A stretch of DNA of 64,000 nt, from contig VIIQ02000028.1 of the NCBI GenBank assembly GCA_007449985.2, forward strand, positions 652,001-716,000, written 5' to 3'. This DNA comes from Desmodesmus armatus. Taxonomy: Eukaryota; Chlorophyta; Chlorophyceae; Sphaeropleales; Scenedesmaceae. The notes under the pieces were generated by a model. That model was not told the DNA's origin. It saw only the letters and a program-made list of their open reading frames with translations, and did no database searches. Both the position numbers and the translations under genes were made by a program. This document shows positions 11,676 through 23,500 of this stretch, in pieces (position 1 is the first letter of the stretch; the number at the start of each line of letters is the position of its first letter).

Positions 11676-14600
11676 CTACTGCTCAGTTTCGCTGGGCCTG
11701 GGCACGCCTGTCCAGGTTGCTTGCCACTGCTTGTCATAGAAAGTGGCCTCGTCCAGCAGGTTCTTGAACTTATCAAGGTCTGCTGTGGAGCGCACCAGCA
11801 GGATACCAAACACTGTTACGTGCAGCAGCACCTTGCCCAGGAAGCTGTTCTGCTGGTCCAACAGGCCATAGCCTGTCAGCTGGTCAACCACCAGGGCCAT
11901 GAAGTAGCCAACCATGGCTGCACGGCCGTTCAGCTTCTCAGCCTGCGGGGTAGGAACAACGGGACAGCAGGAGAGGCGGGCATGTGAGCAGAGGGGTAGT
12001 GTTCAGCTAAATGAGGGTTCGGGCCCTGTGTGTTGCAGTAGAATGTGCACAAGAAGGGGCTATGCGAGAGTTCAGGCCCTGTGTGTTGCAAATAGAATGT
12101 GCACAAGAAGGGGCTGGCACACACTGGGGCAAGGTAGGTTATGCCATGCACTGGTGCGTGCTGCACACTTGGCCAAAGGCCGTGCACAACCCTGCACCAC
12201 TGCAAAACATGACCCACGCCATGCTCTGGTGTGGCACACCACAAACAGGTCTACCACAAAAACATTGTGCTACCACGTCGGCAATTGTCATGCCATGCCT
12301 GGGGCAGCACTCGCAGAAAATCCGCAACCGCTGCTCTAGGCATGGCGTGACAATTGCCAACGTTGCAGCACAACATTTTGCTACCAATGTTGACAAATGA
12401 TGTTGCATTAGAAAAAGCTCACCAAGATAAGATGGAATGCTACTGGCCAGCCTGCTCACCACAACAGCACAGAAGCTGCCGGTGGGGACAGCCCAACCGA
12501 TTCGCCGACTAGGCCCACATACACAACTGGAGTCTGTCCACGGCTAGCAGCCCCCTAGCACGTTATGCCCATGTGCCACTCATCCTTCACATAACAGGCC
12601 TAGAGCCTGGCTTGGCTTACCCCCCCCCCCCCCTCGGGGTGAGACCCTTCCAATGCATTCCTCAAGTGGTGTGCCTTGTACAGCGACATAAGGATGTGCT
12701 CCAGATGCCAATGTGAGTGCAGCTCATGATGTTGACGATTATGAGATGCACATCACATTGCATCTGGTGTACATCCATCCTGTGCACAAGTGCCACTCCT
12801 CACACCAAGGGCCTTCAGCCTGGCTTCCCCCCCCCTCCCCCAGGTGAACCCCCTCCAATTTCACGATCGACTGGCGTGCTTTGTGCAGCAACCTCAGGAT
12901 GTGCTCCAGATGCTGATGTGAGTGCAGCTTGACATGCTTGCAGGTCGAGGTGCGCGCTACAATGCATCTGATGTACATCCACGCCCTTTGCACAGGTGCC
13001 ACTCCTCACACAACATGCCTTGAGCCTGGCTCGACATATACCCCCCCCCCCCCCGCCGCGCCCCCTGGGTGAGACCCTTCCGATCCATTCATCAACTGGT
13101 GTGCTTGTGCAGCAACCTCAGGATATGCTCAGCACATGTACACTAGATGCAATGTGAGGTACCGGCAGACGTTGCAAGCGTGTTCAGCTGTACTCGCATC
13201 AGCATCTGGAGGCTCCAGATGCTGATGTGAGATCTGGAGGCTCCAGATGCTGATGTGAGCACAGCTGAACCAGCGTGCAACGTCTGCCGCTACCTCACAT
13301 TGCATCTGGTGTACATTCCTATCGTCCAAGCAAACACGTAAGGTGTGACAAGTAAGACAGGTGCTCTCAAGGCCCACATGTGCCCAGCCAGCCGCACTTC
13401 CATGCATGTGCTCAGCCCCACCCACCAACACTAAAGGCAAGCTACGCCCCAGAACCCAAACCAGCCCCCTGCATGCCGTGAGTCTGCCACGCTGTTACTA
13501 CCCATGCCCACAGACCGCCCACAAATCAAACTTCGCACAGCAGGCCTATTCACGATTGCGCCTTGCGCCTTTGAGACGCAAGCACTCACCCCTTGCCGGC
13601 AAAACAGGTGCACGCGTGCCCTCAACAACAATACTTCTCTGTATGCGCCCAGCCCCACACCCGAGAACAAGCCAAACATCCCAACCATCCTCCCCAACCC
13701 CCTCAGGACAGGCCGTTGTCCGTTGCTCAGTGATGGCAGGTAACAACCGGCCCACCCATGCCATGTGCCCAGGCCCACGCCCCCCAGATGTTCCAAACCA
13801 GCCCCCCCCCCCCCACCCCCCACTTCAGGCCAGGCCAAGCAACGCCAATCAAGTCCGCCACTGACCCATGCCCTCCAGTGCATCTCAAAGAAAGTCCCCC
13901 CCCCCCCCACACACACAAATTCAATGGCTTGATGCATTTCCTGTGTCAACAGACACTTCAGGTCCCTGAAGTCACGATCACACTCACCTCTGGCAGGTGG
14001 AAGCTGCACACCCATGCCCGCCAGGAACATCACAGTATGCCCCCCCGCCAAACACCCCCCCCCCACACACACACACACACAACTTCCATTATGATAAGCC
14101 GCTTGACCCTTATGTGCGTGTCGGAACGCACTTTTTTCAGAAATGCCCTGTCACCATCATGTCGTGATGATACTGTATGTACATGCTTGATGCAACTCAT
14201 ATGTTCAACACACACACTTCACGGCAGGGCCCCTGAATTCACCATCCCACTCACCTCTGGCAGGTGGAAGCGGCGCACCCATGCCCACCAGGGGATCTCG
14301 CTGGTGTCAAACAGCACTGGCTCCTCATTGGTGGAGGGGATGGGGCTGTCCTCAAGCAGCTTGCGGCGAGCCATCTCTGCAGCGGGAGGGGCACAGCACA
14401 GCACAGGGCGGCACAGAAGCTGGTCGTGAGGCATATATAAGAAAAACACAGGTGTACATCATGAATGCAACAGCACCAGTCAGCATGAAAACGTGGAGTG
14501 TTGTGGAAGGCCTGATGGTGAACTGCAGCTGTTGGAGAGTCAGCATGCAGTGATAACCTGAGCGCAGGTCGTGGGAAAGGAGTGGGTTCCTGCAGCGATG

Positions 14601-16329
14601 GACACTGCAGGGTGATCAAACTAGTCAGCCGCTGCAGTGATGTCTGAGGGCTCAGCACATTGCTGACCATCAACAAAGTCAGCGCAAAAAAGCAGTAAGG
14701 GACATGACAGTCATTGCTGTCCTGTCCCCTGACCCATGTGCCAGCAGGAACATGCCTCGGGCAGAGAGGCCATGCAAGGCGGAGGCTCTGTTGCATCAGT
14801 CACCATATCCATAACAGCGGGATATGTGTGTCTGATGAAAAGGAGCATCAGCCTGGCATCCTCTTCCACCGGAGTGCTACTGTTGCTGGGGTGTGCAAAT
14901 GTACAAAGCCCCGAGGGCCCCCTCCCCCCCCCCCCCCCCCCCCCCCCCGAGCAAGTGACTGGCCAGGTGAAGAACCCCAATGCGGTCAAAGTCAGCCGGC
15001 ACATGCCTGCCTGAAGAGGGCCGATCCCCTGCAGGCTGGGGTTGTTCCCTTGCCTCTACAACCCAGCACACAACCCAACCCCCTCCAAGTCTCTCTCACT
15101 GTGATACACTTTGGTTATCACCCAGCGTGCGAGCCCCAGAACCCACCCCACCACAAAGGTACGTGTCATGATGAAATTGACAATGCATCCTGTCTTGTTG
15201 AATCAATCACCGGTTGCAAGCCATGTGTACAGCAAAACACTCTTCCTCTCTCTCTCAACACACGCTTTCATCCTGCGCACCCTCCCAGTAACTCTCCACG
15301 CTCTCACACACTCTCACACCCAGTGAGCTCACCTGCGTCAATGACCGCGTCCCAGTCCATCTCCCCCTTGGCGTCCTTGAACCTGTTGAGGTCCCAGCGG
15401 CCAGCCACCCAGCGCTCGTCAATGAAGCGGCCCTCCTTCAGCTGAAGGAAGGTGCCCTCAGCAGCAGCACCAGCATACGCGGCAGCGGCCTTGGCGTTGG
15501 CATCCTGCAGGTGTGTGTGTGTGTGGGGGGGGGTGATTTGGAGGGGGAGAGATGTGAGGAGGTGATGTGATGTCACAGACTTGTGTAGGTGCAGGATGTG
15601 CCTGTGTATAGACTGCGTGCACATGGCCCTGTGGGGATGAGAGGCATGAGCTTGCAGCATGTGCGTGCTGCAGCAGGTTGTAGAGCCTGATGGCCAGTAG
15701 GGCAAGTGCCCACAGGGCTGGCCAGTAGAGCATCAGAGCCTGTGCAGAGACATCACCACCCATGAATGTGCAAGCAAGGAGAAATGAGGGTTGGGGGAGG
15801 ATGCTTGAGAGGGGCTGTTGGTCAACAGAAGACCCGTCGACAATCTCCCTTGCATACTGCTGTGTGTTGAGGTGTGTCACCCATGGGCGCAAATTGTCAG
15901 CAGACCAATACACACCTTGCCAGCTGCTGCTGCACCGCTGAGGGTGCCACCACGCTCCAGAGGAGAGGCCTTTCTCGCCTGTGGGCAGTGTGGAAGCAAG
16001 AAAGTACAAGAGTGAGTGGTGGTAGGGCAGCAGCGTTGGGTCTGTACTTGCATGACCCAGTTGCGGTGTTTGCCTGACGAAGCAGAGGTAATTTACCTTG
16101 GGTGCCTCTGCTGCTGCGGGTGCTGCTGCTGGTGCTGCTGCGGGAGCTGCTGCCTCGTCTGCAGCAGTGGCCCTCACGCGAGGGATCGACCTGCGATATT
16201 TGCAGTGGGTCAGCTAGACGGCTCCAGTATGCTGCAATTGTTCTAAAGCCAATCGAACAATCATTCACACCTCTGAGGGCGGACATGTGCTGCCACTGGG
16301 CGAGTGCAAGACTTCTGCAACACCTGCAT
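11676..16329 (-). CDS. LIL3: Light-harvesting-like protein 3 (LIL3)
   Basis: Thylakoid LHC-like protein. In plants LIL3 binds geranylgeranyl reductase and protochlorophyllide oxidoreductase and supports chlorophyll and tocopherol synthesis. Exons: 16329-16271, 16190-16097, 15978-15916, 15504-15333, 14376-14255 and 11942-11676; all phases agree and give 258 residues, close to Arabidopsis LIL3. Residues 1-26 ([20 protein letters not shown] and on) form a Ser/Arg-type chloroplast transit peptide with likely cleavage near RVRA/TA. Then come an Ala-rich linker, [44 protein letters not shown], and the LHC motif [20 protein letters not shown] at about 171-190. The C-terminus [16 protein letters not shown] is diagnostic of LIL3. 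The last intron (14254-11943) is unusually long and filled with repeats. Confidence 0.95.
12017..12115. repeat. 45-bp direct repeat pair in LIL3 intron 5
   Basis: Two near-identical copies beginning ttcgggccctg / ttcaggccctg and ending agaaggggct lie at about 12017-12061 and 12070-12115, separated by 8 bp. They lie just past the last exon boundary on the intron side. Confidence 0.8.
12267..12371. repeat. Foldback (inverted repeat), about 42-bp arms, LIL3 intron 5
   Basis: The arm at 12267-12307 pairs with 12330-12371 with few mismatches; the shared core is ggcaattgtcaygccatgcct. The loop is about 22 bp. Transcribed from either strand it gives a long stem. Confidence 0.8.
12601..13140. repeat. 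Tandem array, about 2.5 copies of a 210-bp unit, LIL3 intron 5
   Basis: Units begin near 12601, 12812 and 13020. Each starts with a gcctggct box and a poly-C tract, followed by a diverged ggtgagacccttcc-like block, tgcagc, aggatgtgctccagatg and gatgtacatcc-like blocks. Copies have diverged by small changes and poly-C length. The third unit runs into the 13138-13314 foldback. Confidence 0.75.
13138..13314. repeat. Foldback with 72-bp arms, LIL3 intron 5
   Basis: Arms 13138-13209 and 13243-13314 are equal in length and differ at about 7 of 72 positions when one is reverse-complemented. The 33-bp loop contains a further copy of ccagatgctgatgtgag. The outer ends read gtac on both sides. Parts of the arm (tgcaatgtgag, ccagatgctgatgtgag) resemble the neighbouring 210-bp unit, so the foldback probably arose by inverted duplication of the array. 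Confidence 0.85.
13947..14025 (-). pseudogene. Decayed copy of the 3' edge of LIL3 exon 5 inside intron 5
   Basis: The block at about 13947-14025 repeats 14207-14291, which holds the end of LIL3 exon 5 and its splice donor. The copy still reads [12 protein letters not shown] in the exon frame, against [12 protein letters not shown] in the real exon, and keeps the GTGAGT donor. The upstream part of the exon and an acceptor are absent, so it is an exon-edge relic carrying a decoy donor. Confidence 0.8.
14924..14948. repeat. Poly-C tract in LIL3 intron 4
   Basis: An essentially pure run of about 25 C on the plus strand (G in the LIL3 transcript). Similar dG:dC runs recur in introns and spacers throughout the window. 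Confidence 0.9.
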
Positions 16330-17046
16330 GATTGTGGTGTGCGGCGTGCGAGGCACAGCCAAAAGACAATTGAACAGGGACACAAACTAACTTGCTCCCG
16401 CTGGCTGACGACTATGCAAGATCAGTGTTTGGGGGAAACCCTCACGCGGGTTTTGAGTCAACCCAACGCCAACGTTATGGTGTGTGCTGACTTGATGGAT
16501 GCATTAGAAGTTCGGTCAAGCATTCGTGATGGTGTGAGCCTCAGAGACTTCGGAGCTTGAGGCGCAACCCATGACAAGTGAGCTGTAGCAGTGGATCACT
16601 CTGCCACTCTCTCCCCACACTACTGTCCTACTTACAGAGTCACATCGTCAAATACGCCTTTGAAAGCTATCTGACGCATATAGGACCACTTCGATTGGGC
16701 CGACCTTGACATTACAGCATGCACCTTCTGGTATTGGGCCCAGCACTTTCACAGCGCTGGATCATGCAGCCAAGCGCGCCTTATTGTGGCCTTGCAACAC
16801 GAAGTGTTGCACAATGCTCGGTGTCTGCCCCAACCTCACTCAGTGCCACACGGTTCCTCTCAACTCTGCAAGCCCCACTCTCAACTCAACACACTCAGGC
16901 CCTGCCAGGCCCCTGAGGGGTGGTGCACTGCAACTGCAGTGCTGCACCCAAGCACATCGAACACCTCACAAATACATCCCTCCACTCCAAATCCTGTCAG
17001 CGCAAGCCTGCACAGTGGTTGCCCCAGCATGCACATGCTGCGTGGC
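16330..17046. other. Intergenic region between LIL3 and the YccA-like gene
   Basis: Tandem spacer on the minus strand holding the LIL3 promoter and the 3' UTR of the YccA-like gene. No coding exon recognised. Confidence 0.55.
16712..16716 (-). terminator. TGTAA polyadenylation signal, YccA-like gene
   Basis: TTACA on the plus strand, about 330 bp past the YccA-like stop codon. A second TTACA near 16632 could serve instead. Confidence 0.35.
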
Positions 17047-19590
17047 TCAATCGTCCCTGCCGCCAGCCGCCAGCATCCACAGCAGCCTCAGTACTTCCGT
17101 GTACATCCAGACCTGCAGGCAGCGCAACAAACAACAGACACACCACAACACTCAGTGTTCTGTAGTATCAACAAACACACAGTGCCCACCCTCACCCCCC
17201 TCCGATGCTGATGTCGCAAGGCACCCCGTCTCAACTTCCACACACAGTGCTGGTGCATTCGGTCAGCTGCTGTATCAGCTGATAGTCCTGAAATGCACTG
17301 TAACACCTGACCTGAGAGACTGGGGTACGACAAGTTGAAGGCCCTTCGGGGCACCCTCATGAGCCCTTAGCTCGCTGGCTAGTGCCGAGGTTGGAACCCT
17401 GTCCCCAAAATACTGTACTGTACTGAACTGTAACAAGACAAACATTGTACTGGTCACACGTGCCCCAGCCACACTCACCAGGGTGAGCATGAGGCTCTGT
17501 GCACCATACCACTCCATGAATTTGGGCAGCCGCTGGTACGAGGCCTTCTCAATCCAGTCCATGTCCAGCAGCAGGTTGGCAGCAGCTAAGCCGGCAGCAA
17601 CAAAGGAGATGCCGATGGCCAGAGGACCTGCAGCCAGCGATGCAACGACAGGTAGCAACTGCTGAATAAGGGTTGCAATGTCACTGGTGAACCAACGACC
17701 GCAGCTACAGCAAGCGGTCCTGGCTTGACTGGGGTGTGAAGAGGGCAGTGAGGTGTGTGCGCAGTTGTGCTCAACAAGTGCTGTGCAGCAACCATCAGAC
17801 TGGCAGCCAGTACACACTCCTCCCCTCCCAATGACAGCGATGCAGGACACAGCCAGCAAAACACACTCAGAAGTGCCGAGATGGGGTGTGTCAGCCCCTG
17901 AGCAATCCATAGGCACAGAGCTGACCAGTCCACTGCAGTGACTGTGACTGTGGTCTGGCAGCCTCTGTGGTGTGAGGCTGCCAGCACTGCTTCCAAGCTC
18001 ACCTCCGCTGAACAGGCCTGGCAGTTTGAGGCCCACCAGGCTGCCCAGGAACCCCAACATGATGGCAACAAAGTAGCCCCCTGTGACTGCACGAACCTGC
18101 ATGCAGCACATACGACAGCAACAAAGACACAAGAACCCCTGCTGTCAGCGCTGTCACAGAGGATACTACGACATCGGCTGAATTCACAGCTTGTGCAGGA
18201 TAAGACCCACAGGGCAGCCTGGTGGTACTTGCCAACACCACAACCCAACCACAGCAGCAGTTGTGCTATACACCAGGAGTTGTCGCTGGCGAGCTAAGCT
18301 ACAGCCTTGCTGCTGTACATGAAACCAACAGGCTGGCTTCAGCACTCAGCTGACGTCACAGGACACAGGCGCTGCGGCTGCTGCTGCTGGGCGTCAATCG
18401 GTGGAGTTCTCGTGATACAGGACGCTCACCGTGTCTGCAAAGCGGTCAGTGACCTGGATGATGCGGGTCTTCAGTGCAAACAGCAGGCTGGCTGCTGTGC
18501 TGAACGTCAACAGCACCGCATTCATGGCAATACCTGCAGGACAGGCCGGTGCAACGTTATCCCAGTGGCCAATCAGTAATGCATGACCTACTACAAAGTT
18601 GACGGTCAACCAAACCTCAACATAACGCAGCACCTGGTGCTGAGGTGCCTCTGAAACATACACATACACACACATACAGGGCTGCTAAGAGGGGCTCTAT
18701 TGCAGCTTCATGCATGTTCGTGGCCACACTGTTCCTGCAGCCTGACGCTTGGTGGGATTCCCCAACTGCTTCCTGGCTGAAGGATGGTGCAAGGTAGATG
18801 CGCCATCAAGCACTCTCTGCAGGCAGCAACTTACCGGGATATGACATCTCCAGCACTGCTGACATTGCCGCCATCGCCACACCTTTGCACAGGGCGTATG
18901 TGGGGGCTGTTACTGGGGACCAGGTGGGTTTGAACATGGACGCCACAACTGCCAGCAAGCCCACGACTCCACACGCCTTGGCTGCACCCAGCGTCCCCAT
19001 CGCTGCTGCTGCATTGCCTGAGAAGATCTGCGCACGGTGAGTGGATTGATGTAACACGTGCATTGGGGTTACAGAGGTCAGGCCGCCAGCGAGCATGATG
19101 TTACGAGGTGGCCACACACCTCATAGTATGCAGGGCTTGTGGTGAGCAAGATAACATCAACCCTATAAAGACCGATACAACTGCCGTCCTCATCAGGATG
19201 CTGTACTGCAACAAGCAGGCAGGCAGGCAGGCAGGTAGGAGGGAGGGGCAGACAGCTGCCCCCCCCCCCTCCCCCTCCTCTGCTACCCAACGTTGCAACG
19301 TTGCTGCGCACCTGCATCCAAGTCACGGCCGCTGAGGCAGCTGACATGGCCATCAGCAGAGCTGCTTTGTTAACTGTGCCATTGAGAGTCATGGCTGTGC
19401 TGCTGCCACGCCTGCTAACCGTCGCTGAGTCCAACTGTCCATACTGGAAAGCAGGATTTGAAGACACGCCAGACAAGATGGCGCTGACGGCAACTGAACT
19501 GCGCCTGCTGCCCTGGGAGGCTCTGACAAGCCTGCTGCTGCATGGTGCAACCCTGCTGAAACACCTGCTCGCCTGGTGATGCTGCCGCTG
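17047..19590 (-). CDS. YccA/Bax-inhibitor-1 family membrane protein, bacterial type, probably plastid-targeted (5' exon not found)
   Basis: Seven-helix membrane protein of the bacterial YccA/BI-1 branch (TMBIM superfamily, linked to ion leak and stress); its substrate is unknown. Exons: about 19590-19312, 19027-18835, 18533-18430, 18096-18003, 17627-17479 and 17112-17047, all in phase. Family blocks appear in order: SNPAFQYGQ, STAMTLNGTVNKAAL, FKPTWSPVTAPTYALCKG, MSYPG, NAVLLTFSTAASLLFALKT, ATAVTGG-like VRAVTGGYFVAIMLGFLGSL, GPLAIGISFVAAGLAAANLL, DMDWIEKASYQRLPKFMEWY, then WMYTEVLRLL and a stop. The tiny last exon (21 codons) was found from this block. Upstream, a basic Ser/Arg-rich stretch (SRLVRASQGSRRSSVAVSA) looks like a transit peptide. 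The frame is open to about 19690 but has no ATG, so a first exon is missing; an acceptor before 19590 fits. Confidence 0.87.
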
Positions 19591-19639
19591 CTGCAGAACA
19601 GTTGGCTGGGCAAGGGCTGCGCATGCACAGTCCCACACA

Positions 19640-20553
19640 CAGGGGGTCAGTGGTGCTGTGCCCTGACATGCCGTGGGTGATGTTGGAGACAGTTAAATCC
19701 CTAGTGCATTATGTATCAAGTGAAAGGGGGATGAACTATGTAGTAGCCTTGCATGTTGGCCAGAAGCTTCAGTGCAAGAGTGCAGCACCAACCTCTCATA
19801 TTGAAGTCAACAGCGTCTGCTGATCAAAGCTTTTTTGATTTGAAGAGCTGATCCCCTTGCAACGTCTGCTTGCTGTGGCTGTCCCACGGCCCACGGCTCC
19901 CTAGGGATCGATGGCGGGCGAAGCCGACTGCTTGGATTTGAATACAGCAGCACTATCCCACCAAACGACACTGCAGGAGCCCGCATTTGGCAGCGGTGGT
20001 CATGCTGGTCAGTAGCTGTGCTGGGGATGACAGGGGTTGTTGACTGTGTTGTTTGAAGGTGGATGTGCAGTTGTTCTCATCCGTCCAGTTCACTGCAGTT
20101 TGTGGTGATGATGTTATCATCATAACAACAACCGTCAACTGGGCTGGAGAAGGTGCCAGCAACAAGAACCACTGCAACAGGTGAGGGGTAACTGCGCCAG
20201 CCTGTCATCTGGTCACACGACACGGGCTTTGATGTCGACAAAAAGCCACAGCCGTCCACACAAAGTGAGTGCAACACAAAATGCTCATAGTGTCCCAACC
20301 CAAACGCCAGGCATGTAACGTTGCCCTGAACGGCCCACCCCACAATCAACCATCCGCGACACAACAGCAGTCCACAAACTGAACTGAACCCAAACTGAAC
20401 CTACGTACAAAACACAACGCTGACAACAAGCGCTGCAATGCAAAAAGCACCCGTGAAAACCCGCCGCACGTCCTGTGATGACATGTCAACCACACGCCAG
20501 CATGACCTGCAGCCCACAGCAGCCCCCAAAGCCTTGCGCGCCTCACGGCTCCT
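19640..20553. other. Intergenic region between the YccA-like gene and SF1
   Basis: This should hold the SF1 3' UTR and the missing first exon and promoter of the YccA-like gene. I see no other coding exon and no clear TGTAA in the SF1 direction. Confidence 0.5.
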
Positions 20554-23500
20554 TCACTGCCCCCTGCTGGTAAGCTCCTGCATGAACTTGTCATACTCCG
20601 ACTGCGGGTTGGCCCCCTGCTGCTGCTGCTGCGGTGGCGGCGCCGCATGCTGCTCCGGCGCTGGGGCATACAGCGGGGCAGGCGGGGGCGGCGCCGCTGC
20701 AGGCGAAGGTGCAGGCTGCTGCTGCCACGGTGCCGCCGCTGCTGCTGGGCTGGGCGCTCCATGGTCCACTCCCCCAGGCAGTGGGGGCGGTGCCCCTGGT
20801 GGCAGCGGAGGGGGCCCCCCACCAGGAGGCATAGGTGGTGGGGCACCCCACTGTGGTGGTGCTGCCGCTGCTTGGTGTGCCCCGTAAGCCCCATAGGCAT
20901 TGGGGTCCTGGTAGCCTGCGTACGCTGCGTTGGGGTCTGGGTAGCCTCCATAGCCTGGGGGTGGGGCCCCGTAGGGTGGGGGGTGCCCTGCCTGCGCGTA
21001 GGCCCAGGGGGGCGGTGCCCCGTACTGAGGGGGCGGCGCACCGTATGGGGGCGCAGCACCTGTGCACAGAGGGACAAGTAAACAAACAGATGTTGCATGT
21101 TTGGACAGTGCTATGAGGATTGAATACCTGCAGCTGCCTGCCGACAGTCGCATCTCCGGTAAAGCACCAGGTAGCAGCAATTGCAGGGACAGGTGCTCAT
21201 AGGCTATAGCAGTGTGCTGAAAGGGGGTGAGGGACAGAGCCAAGTGCAGCAGCCTCAAGCACGGCAAACACCACCGCCATGCACGCGCCCCTTCAAGTTT
21301 GTGTATGTAATGGCACCCAGAGCATTCTGCTTACCATATGGTGGGGGCGGGCCCCAAGGAGGGGGTGCACCAGGTGGTGGCGGGCCCCAGGGGGGTGGCA
21401 CACCTGGGCAGCAAGCAGCACACACAGACAGGCCAGCGTGATCGGCATGAACGACCCAACAAACGACACCAAATACCCAGCCAGTTGGCTATCTGCCAAT
21501 GACGCCGCGCTGAGGATGCAGCAGTCGTGTCGATATCGTCTGCCGTGACCTGTCCAAACATGCACAGCTGTCCGCACTGCTTTGACACCTGCTGCGACAG
21601 GGGTTCACCTCTGTCGCAGCAGGTGTCAAAGCAGCAACTACAAGAAAAACTGTAAGGGACTGGCTGCACGCATTGCATGTAACAAGCAAGGGGCAGCAGG
21701 GCATACCTGGCGGCATGTGAGGTGGCGGCGCCCCTCCTGGTGGTGGGGGCTGGCCGTAGTGGTCGTGGTGCCCCCGGTCACCACCCCTGTGGTGGTCACG
21801 GTCAGGGTGGCCAAGCCCCTGACGGTTCCTTGGTGGGTCCTTCTGCCCGGCGATGCGCACGTGCAGGTTCTTCCCATCAAGCTTGTAGCCATCCATGCCT
21901 GCACAGCAGCACCAGGCGAACAGTCGGTGCATGCTGATGGGATGAGATGATACGTGCATGCTGATGACCCGAGGAGAGTCATGGACAGTGCTGCCTCAAT
22001 GCGTTTGAATGTATAGGAAGACCTGCAATGTGGCTGGCATCCTCACTGTACAGCTGCTGACGTGCACTGACACAGCTGTGCACACGGAGGCTATGAACAC
22101 TGCCACAACCACAGCAACAATGCAGACTACCCCCCCCCCTTTGGTCAAGCAAGCACTGTCAACATGACGCTGCCGCCCTTGCTGCTGCTGCTGCTGCTGC
22201 TCTTGTGGCCTCCTACTGCCCTGCTGAATGGCTGTCAGCTGATGTAGAGCAGAGCCTCAAGCATTCGAGGCACTGCGCAACACCAGCTGACAGCTGCACA
22301 GCAGGGCAGCAGATGCGCACAGGAGCAGCAACAGCAGAAGTTGGGGCTTTAGGTCAACCTACGGCCTGCCTCACCTTCCCTGGCCTGCCCTGCCTGCTCC
22401 TTGTTTGCAAAGCTGATGAAGCCAAAGCCCTTGCACACGTTGGTCTCACGGTCCGTCACGATGTGCACCTCCACAACGTCTCCGTACCTGTGGCGGCGTA
22501 CGTACACACGTGCAGGGCAACGGGTGCATGGACATGGCGGAGGGCGGCAGAAACTGAAACTGTCACGTTCATGCTTGATAGTGATGCAAGGTAGCTGCAG
22601 AACAGCACTGCATGCAATAGCTTGACTGGGGGTGCGGTGAGCACACGCTTGCTTGGCAGGTGCGTTTGGTATAGGTGCCTTGGCACTGATCAATGTCTAG
22701 CACGCCTGCACGAGCCACCTCCCCTGAGGGGTGCTGTTGCGCTGGCTTGGTAATGCATGCAGGCCTTGTTGAGACCCTCCCTTGCAGCACTGACCTGCCG
22801 AAGATGTCCCGCAGGGTATGTTCCTGCACCGTGGGTGTGAGGCCAGCCACAAACAACTTGTGCTCCTCAATCTCAGGGCGAGCTGCACACACACGTGGGG
22901 GGGAGGGGGGGGAGAGGGGAATTTCAGCTTTGGCACCTTTCATGTTCCTTTGTTGTGGGTCATGGCTTGCACGCCGCACCCGTCAAAGCCAAGGCGGACA
23001 CAGCCGTCAAACGGACAAAACCCTGATCTCGTATGTACCCCGTATTCAGACATTTCTGGGCCAGGTGAAGCCCTCGTGGCATCAAAGCACACACACGTGG
23101 AAGCACAGCCTGCGAGATGTACCTTTGCATTCTGCCTGCCATCCCAGCAGTTCGTGCCCCAAGGCTTACCATGCCGCTCCCTGCCACGATCGTCGCCGCC
23201 ACCACCACCACCCCGCTGCCCCTTCTCGCTCTTCAGCCGCACTGTCAGTGACCTGCCATCAATCAAGGTGCCATCCATGCGATCACGCACCTCCTTGGCC
23301 TGCACGTCACATACAATACGTTATAGCACAATGCAGGTTGGAGGCGGGAATTTGTTTCGACGAGCCTAAAGACTCAAGGTCAGACGTGGGCCTTTGTGTA
23401 CCCCAGCCTGCCATGTCCAACTGGTGGCAAAAGAAGAGGTATCTCAGAAGCATTCACCTGTCCAACCTGCCACTGCATCACACCCCATGCCACCTGTGTC

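Noticed and set aside
12601..13140. Spaced repeats considered as a CRISPR array
   Set aside because: The units are long (about 210 bp), diverged, and inside an intron of a eukaryotic gene. There are no short identical repeats with unique spacers and no cas genes.
19900..19980. Possible tRNA-like stem near gtattcaaatcc (minus strand)
   Set aside because: The T-arm and acceptor stem do not pair, and the anticodon arm is not recognisable.
20438..21116. Plus-strand Gly/Cys-rich open frames
   Set aside because: They are shadows of the Pro-rich SF1 tail, which reads well on the minus strand and ends with the SF1 C-terminus.
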